From the NCBI GenBank assembly GCA_000824785.1, contig CCNB01000012.1, positions 257,319 to 321,318 on the forward strand: 64,000 bases of DNA, read 5' to 3'. Source of the DNA: Mesorhizobium plurifarium (GTDB lineage: Bacteria > Pseudomonadota > Alphaproteobacteria > Rhizobiales > Rhizobiaceae). The notes below the pieces were generated by a model, which was not told the DNA's origin, searched no databases, and was given only the letters and a program-made list of their open reading frames with translations. Each line of letters begins with the position of its first letter. Position 1 is the first letter of the stretch. The translations under genes were made by a program, and so were the position numbers. This document shows, in pieces, positions 59,914 to 64,000 of this stretch.

Positions 59914-60300
59914 TCAAACACCGTCCTGGTAGAGTTCGATCGGAAGTCCATCGGGATCGGCGATGAAGGTAAACAATCGGCCCGTGTAGGGATCTGTTCG
60001 GATGGGCTCCACCTCAACGCCTCGCGAGCGAAGCAGCCCGGCGGTTGCCTCGACCGAGGCAACTGCGAACGCAAGATGTCTTAATCCGCAGGCCTCGGGC
60101 CTGCTGGGCCGGCCTGGCGGATTCGGGAAACTGAACAACTCGATCTGGATGGGGCCATGACGCAAATCGCATTTCCAGGACTGCCTCTCCGGGCGCCAGT
60201 TTTCGGCGAGGACGGCGAAACCGAGCTTGTTGATATAGAACTGCTTCGACGCCTCATAGTCACTGCAGATGATTGCAACATGATGGACAGCCAGGAGCAT
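59914..60300 (-). CDS. VOC-family protein (glyoxalase/dioxygenase fold)
   Basis: A 128-residue vicinal-oxygen-chelate protein. VHHVAIICSDYEASKQFYINKLGF opens the first module (metal His); IELFSFPNPPGRPSRPEACGLRHLAFAV and FIADPDGLPIELYQD supply the second His and the Glu. Pattern of the YaeR/SMU1112c-like group. ATG at 60300 with GAGG eight bases upstream. It converges with the IclR gene and is divergent from the AraC gene; no clear pathway link. Confidence 0.88.
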   Translation of the reverse strand: MLLAVHHVAIICSDYEASKQFYINKLGFAVLAENWRPERQSWKCDLRHGPIQIELFSFPNPPGRPSRPEACGLRHLAFAVASVEATAGLLRSRGVEVEPIRTDPYTGRLFTFIADPDGLPIELYQDGV

Positions 60301-60623
60301 CAAACGGGCCTCACGTGAGCTTCGATAAGGGCGACGCAGCAGACTCGCATCGGGCACGCCTTTGACGCAACCAGGTACCGACACCGGCATCGAGCGGCCA
60401 GAGAAACGTACCGAGTCCCGGCCGCTTGCCAGGACCTTCTCGCCTGCGCTGAGCGCTTCCTTCGTCACCGAGCGTGAATGAATTTCTGCCGTTGCGATGA
60501 AGATGCTTAGCATGTTAACTTATTTGCCGATTGCATCGGCGCCGCCGTTGCGTCTCAATCCCGCGAAAAGAGGGCCACGAAAAAGGGCCACGAAAAGACG
60601 GGGCGAAACTGATGGAGGAGACT
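60301..60623. other. gene-free region with a 13-bp tandem repeat
   Basis: Between the VOC and AraC genes. An open frame continues upstream of the VOC start to 60513 but lacks a ribosome site. Two adjacent copies of AGGGCCACGAAAA occupy 60571-60596, just upstream of the AraC start; this may be a regulator binding repeat or replication slippage. Confidence 0.45.
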
Positions 60624-61571
60624 ATGCTCGGCCACCATGTGAGCGTCGCCGACGGCGAGGCTTTCCTGTCCGCTTCGCGGATGCTGTTCGGCCCTATCAC
60701 GCAGCGGTTCTCGCGCGGTGAGGCACCCTCGCTGCCGAAGCTGGTCTCCGTCAATCTGGGCTCCTGTCGACTCTCCGAGATCAGGGCGAAATCGCACCTC
60801 GTGGTCAACGACCGCGCCTTCTGGCGCAGCTTCGATCCCGACGCGATCAAGATCCTGATGCAGCTCAAGGGCCGCAGCCGCTTCGAGCAGCAGCAGACGG
60901 CGATCGATCTCGGGCCGCGCGCGGCGATCATCTACGATCCGGTGCGGGCTTATTCGCTGCAGAACCTCTCCGACGTCGACCAGCTCATCCTGCAGGTGCC
61001 GCGCTCGACCTTCGGCGACGAGACGCTGGCCCGTCTTTCGGTGCCGGTGCCGCTGCCGGGCGAGGGCGACAGCCTGACCCATATCCTGTCCGGGCTGATG
61101 CAGATGGCGATCGGCGAAGCGCACAAGCTCGACGAGGCCGGCTGCCGTCGCGTCGGCGAAAGCCTGATCCAGCTCGTCAACGGCCTGATCCAGGCAAAGC
61201 CCATGGCGCCGGAATTCCGCCGCTCGCCGCTGGAAGCACTGCGTGAAAGGATCGTCGCCTATATCGACGCCAATCTGGCCCGCAGCAGCCTCTCGGCCGA
61301 GGACATCGCCCGCCATATGGGCTGTTCCCGGCGCTACCTGCACCGCGCCTTCGAGGGCGAAGGCATGACGCTGGAGCGCTTCGTCTGGGACAGACGGCTG
61401 GAGCGCAGCAAGGAGGAGCTTCTCTCCCCCGCCCGCGCCTCGGTATCGATCTCCGAAATCGCGTTTGCCTGCGGCTTCAATTCGAGCGCGCATTTCTCGC
61501 GAGCGTTCAAGAGCAAGTATGATGTGTCGCCACGGGAGTTGAGGGAGCGGATGCGCACCCTGGTGCATTAA
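60624..61571 (+). CDS. AraC-family transcriptional regulator
   Basis: A 315-residue regulator. The N-terminal 200 residues form an AraC-binding-like (cupin-like) sensor domain; the C-terminal 100 residues have the two helix-turn-helix units (LSAEDIARHMGCSRRYLHRAFEGEG, then VSISEIAFACGFNSSAHFSRAFKSKYDVSPRE). ATG at 60624 follows GGAGGAG; ATG at 60612 is the alternative. It lies upstream of the 3' end of a HAAT operon running towards it and may control that operon, but this is only positional. Confidence 0.88.
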   Translation: MLGHHVSVADGEAFLSASRMLFGPITQRFSRGEAPSLPKLVSVNLGSCRLSEIRAKSHLVVNDRAFWRSFDPDAIKILMQLKGRSRFEQQQTAIDLGPRAAIIYDPVRAYSLQNLSDVDQLILQVPRSTFGDETLARLSVPVPLPGEGDSLTHILSGLMQMAIGEAHKLDEAGCRRVGESLIQLVNGLIQAKPMAPEFRRSPLEALRERIVAYIDANLARSSLSAEDIARHMGCSRRYLHRAFEGEGMTLERFVWDRRLERSKEELLSPARASVSISEIAFACGFNSSAHFSRAFKSKYDVSPRELRERMRTLVH

Positions 61572-61732
61572 GTAGTTTCGGCTGGAGTTTAGCAGATACC
61601 GCAAGCCGTTCCCGCCCTTGGCAGGCACCTGGTGTCCCCGTTTTTATCAGTTCTCGCAGATGGCTGAATCCTCGGCTTGCAGCTCTTGCGCCGCGACCGT
61701 CTACAGCGCCTGGTTCGGGGTGTGCACAAATT

Positions 61733-62701
61733 TCAAGCCGTGCGCGCCTTGCCCACAAAACTCCGCATCAGCCCCTTAGGCAGGAACAGCATCGCCAAAA
61801 TGATTGTCAGCCCCGAAATCACCGGGTGATAGTCGGGGACGACGATGCGGGCGAGATCGAACACGGCGTACATCACCAGCGCGCCGAGGATCGGGCCGAG
61901 CAGCGTGCCGGTGCCGCCGACCACCGTCATCATCAAGGGCAAGAGCATCCAGTCGAGGTCGAACACCGAGTCCGGCCCGACATGGAAGATGTAGAAGGTA
62001 TAGAGGCTGCCGGCGACGCCGGCGATGAAGGCGCTGCCGGCGAAGGCTGCGACCTTGACCTTGAGCGTGTCGATGCCGTTGGCGGACGCCGCCATCTCGT
62101 CGTCGCGCACGGCGATCAGTGCAAGGCCGTAGCGCGAGCGCATCAGCGCGCGGATGGCCAAGGCGGTGGCGACCATAAGGCCTAGCCCGACCCAGTAATG
62201 CGGCCGCAGCGTGTCGAAGCTGCTTGCCGGCGCAACGATGCCGAAGGCGCCGCCGGTGAAGTCGCCGCCATTGACGAAGATCACCTTCACGATCTCGCCG
62301 AAGCCGAGCGTGCCGAGCGCGAAATAATCGCCATGGAGTTTCGACAGGAGCGGCAAGCCGATGAGGACCGCCGCGAGTGCCGCGACGAAGCCACCCAGCA
62401 GCATTGTCACCGGGTCGAAATAATAGATGTTCGGATGGCTGTCATAGAGCGAGCCCCAGAGATAGTTGCCGCTCCACAGGATCGCGGTGGTATAGGCGCC
62501 GAGCCCGAAGAAGGCGTGGCTGCCGAGGCTGATCTGGCCGCCATAGCCGGCGACCAGGTTCCAGCTTTGCGCCATGACGGCGTAGAGGAAGACGAAGAAC
62601 AGGAAGGAGAAATAGTAGGCGTCGACGGCGCCGGGCAGGAACGGTAGCAGCGCCAGCGCCGCGACGACGACGATTGCGATCCATTGCGAGGGTCGGCTCA
62701 T
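61733..62701 (-). CDS. HAAT-family ABC transporter permease (LivM-like)
   Basis: A 322-residue permease with about nine to ten helices. NLVAGYGGQISLGSHAFFGLGAYTTAILW is the LivM signature (the loop usually reads GQxSLGH), and AVRDDEMAASANGIDTLKVKVAAF is the coupling segment. ATG at 62701 lies six bases after the livH-like stop; the TTG at 62710 is not needed. Likely last gene of the operon; 160 bases without features follow. Confidence 0.88.
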   Translation of the reverse strand: MSRPSQWIAIVVVAALALLPFLPGAVDAYYFSFLFFVFLYAVMAQSWNLVAGYGGQISLGSHAFFGLGAYTTAILWSGNYLWGSLYDSHPNIYYFDPVTMLLGGFVAALAAVLIGLPLLSKLHGDYFALGTLGFGEIVKVIFVNGGDFTGGAFGIVAPASSFDTLRPHYWVGLGLMVATALAIRALMRSRYGLALIAVRDDEMAASANGIDTLKVKVAAFAGSAFIAGVAGSLYTFYIFHVGPDSVFDLDWMLLPLMMTVVGGTGTLLGPILGALVMYAVFDLARIVVPDYHPVISGLTIILAMLFLPKGLMRSFVGKARTA

Positions 62702-62706
62702 CGTTC

Positions 62707-63600
62707 TCAAGCCTTCTTGTAGGGACGGCTGAACAGGCCTTCCGGTTTGAACATCAGCACCAGGAGGAACACGCCGTAGGCGATGGCGTTCGTCCAGCCG
62801 CCCGAGATGAAGAACTGGACATAGGCTTCGATCAGGCCGAGCAGTATGCCGCCGGCCAGCGCGCCGGTGACGTTGCCGATGCCGCCCAGCGCCAGCGCCA
62901 CCAGCGCCTTGAGGCTGAAGATGAAGCCGGCGAAGGGGTTGAACGGAAAGGTGGTTGCGACCGCGACGCCGGCGGCGCCCGCCAGCGAAATGCCGATGGC
63001 GAAGGCAATCGCATTGACGCGGTGCGGGCTGATGCCCATCAAAGTCGCGGCGTCCATGTCTTCCGAGGCGGCGCGCACCGCCTTGCCGACAATCGTCTTG
63101 CGCAGGAAAAGCATCACCAGGCCGGTTCCGGAGAGCGCGATCAAAAACCCCATCGAGCGGGTGAAGGAGGTGCGCACGCCGAAGAGCTCGATGCCGCTTG
63201 CCGTATAGCTCGTCACCACGCCGGCGGTGTTGCCGCCCCAGATCACCGTCATCAGGTTCTGGACCAGGAACATCAGGCCGACGGCGATGAGCAGCGAGAC
63301 GTTGCGGTCTGCTTCAGCGGCGGCCTGGCGGAACAGGCCCTGATAGATCAGCCAGCCAACGCCGAGCCCGACCGGCACGACGATCAACAGCGACAGGAAC
63401 GGGTCGACGCCGAGGCCGTAGAAGAGCGCGCGCACGAAATAGGCGGCCAGGATAATCATCGCGCCCTGGGCAAGGAAGATCAGCCGCATGGTGCCGAAGA
63501 TGAGGCTCAAGCCCACGGCGGCGACGCCATACATGGCGCCGCCGAGCGCGCCGTTAAGCGACAGCTGGAGCAGGATCTCGGGTGGCGGGAGATTGACCAT
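62707..63600 (-). CDS. HAAT-family ABC transporter permease (LivH-like)
   Basis: A 297-residue permease with about eight helices. AAVGLSLIFGTMRLIFLAQGAMIILAAY is the LivH opening with the usual N-x-AHGE replaced by LAQGA. AASEDMDAATLMGISPHRVNAIAFAIG is the coupling loop. Located 3 bases after the LivF-like gene and just before the LivM-like gene. Substrate unknown. Confidence 0.88.
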   Translation of the reverse strand: MVNLPPPEILLQLSLNGALGGAMYGVAAVGLSLIFGTMRLIFLAQGAMIILAAYFVRALFYGLGVDPFLSLLIVVPVGLGVGWLIYQGLFRQAAAEADRNVSLLIAVGLMFLVQNLMTVIWGGNTAGVVTSYTASGIELFGVRTSFTRSMGFLIALSGTGLVMLFLRKTIVGKAVRAASEDMDAATLMGISPHRVNAIAFAIGISLAGAAGVAVATTFPFNPFAGFIFSLKALVALALGGIGNVTGALAGGILLGLIEAYVQFFISGGWTNAIAYGVFLLVLMFKPEGLFSRPYKKA

Positions 63601-63603
63601 GTT

Positions 63604-64000
63604 CTACTCCAACACGCCCATATAGGCCTTCTGGATTTCGGGATCGGCGATGAGATCGGCGCCGGTGCCTTGCATCGCGAGCGAGCCGGTCTGCAGCACG
63701 AAGGCGTAGTCGGCGACCTTCAGCGCCTGATGGATGTTCTGCTCGACGAGCAGGATGGTGACGCCCTGGCCGTGCAAGGTCTGGATGAGCGCAAACATCT
63801 GCTGCACGACGAGCGGGCTAAGGCCCAGCGACGGCTCATCGAGGATGAGCAGCGACGGTTCCGACATGGTGGCCCGCGCGATCGCCAGCATCTGCTGCTC
63901 GCCGCCGGAGAGCGAGCCGGCCTTCTGGTGCGCGCGTTCCTTCAGGCGCGGGAAGAGCGTGTAGGCTTTCTCCAGCAGCTCCTTGGTGCGCGGGCGCGCC
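63604..64000 (-). CDS. HAAT-family ABC transporter ATPase (LivF-like), partial
   Basis: The C-terminal 132 residues of a LivF-type ATPase; the start is beyond the right edge. Signature SLSGGEQQMLAIARATM, Walker B LLILDEPSLGLSP, LVEQNIHQALKVADYAFVL and the terminal DPEIQKAYMGVLE are all of the LivF kind. The frame is open to the window end. First visible gene of a LivF-LivH-LivM order operon; LivG and the binding protein may lie outside. Confidence 0.9.
   Translation of the reverse strand, partial: ARPRTKELLEKAYTLFPRLKERAHQKAGSLSGGEQQMLAIARATMSEPSLLILDEPSLGLSPLVVQQMFALIQTLHGQGVTILLVEQNIHQALKVADYAFVLQTGSLAMQGTGADLIADPEIQKAYMGVLE

Overview
The window looks like chromosome from a GC-rich alphaproteobacterium of the order Rhizobiales, most like Mesorhizobium. 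The signs are the AapJQMP general amino-acid transporter, many HAAT-type (branched-chain/urea) ABC systems, dense catabolic operons each with its own regulator, and intergenic palindromes of rhizobial type. It is accessory metabolic DNA: no rRNA, tRNA, replication or ribosomal genes and no CRISPR array were seen.

Layout. (1) 1-125 is the tail of a LysR regulator. (2) 702-11063 is a long minus-strand operon: a periplasmic binding protein, a fused permease and an ATPase, then an Asp/Glu-racemase-family enzyme, a Tat-exported lactonase-like amidohydrolase, 3-oxo-tetronate kinase (OtnK), 3-oxo-tetronate-4-phosphate decarboxylase (OtnC), an RraA-like aldolase, an aldehyde dehydrogenase, a cupin and a frameshifted ABM monooxygenase. 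(3) 11188-16852 holds an isocitrate/isopropylmalate dehydrogenase-like gene, a GntR regulator with two DNA-binding domains, a decayed trans-aconitate methyltransferase and an AcnA-type aconitase. A 28-bp inverted repeat of one geometry lies before the transporter operon, the dehydrogenase and the aconitase, and points to one GntR regulon. (4) 17263-18023 is a decayed alcohol dehydrogenase locus. (5) 18415-25737 carries a LysR regulator divergent from a MalY/PatB-type beta-lyase, RidA and aapJQMP: uptake of amino acids, beta-elimination and clearance of the reactive imine.

(6) 26673-33579 is a nickel-pincer-nucleotide cofactor operon (LarC, LarE, LarB, a NiCoT nickel transporter and an extra LarC C-terminal-like protein). 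No lactate racemase LarA is present. The first gene instead encodes a 594-residue protein that I do not recognise, a candidate for a new user of the cofactor. (7) 34269-48227 is a minus-strand amide-utilisation cluster: NCS1 permease, MetX-like hydrolase, AmiC amide sensor, AmiR antiterminator, an Urt-type ABC transporter, aliphatic amidase AmiE and a MoxR-ATPase/VWA pair. The DNA between amiR and the transporter contains two consecutive ANTAR-type antiterminator modules (paired hairpins, each overlapping an intrinsic terminator). A third, less perfect module sits behind a sigma70-like promoter in front of the NCS1 permease.

(8) 48523-58940 is another minus-strand catabolic operon (class III aminotransferase, two SDR dehydrogenases, amidohydrolase, CobW GTPase, HAAT transporter with a fused permease-ATPase), divergent from an IclR regulator across a promoter region with two nested inverted repeats. 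(9) 59914-64000 has a VOC protein, an AraC regulator and the end of a further HAAT transporter. A short P4-type integrase remnant (34095-34230), several pseudogenes and a perfect 21-bp inverted repeat (396-443) suggest that blocks of this region have been gained and lost.

Most functions come from recognisable motifs, length and gene context. Substrates of the ABC systems and of the catabolic operons are inferred. Start codons were set from visible Shine-Dalgarno sequences where that was possible.
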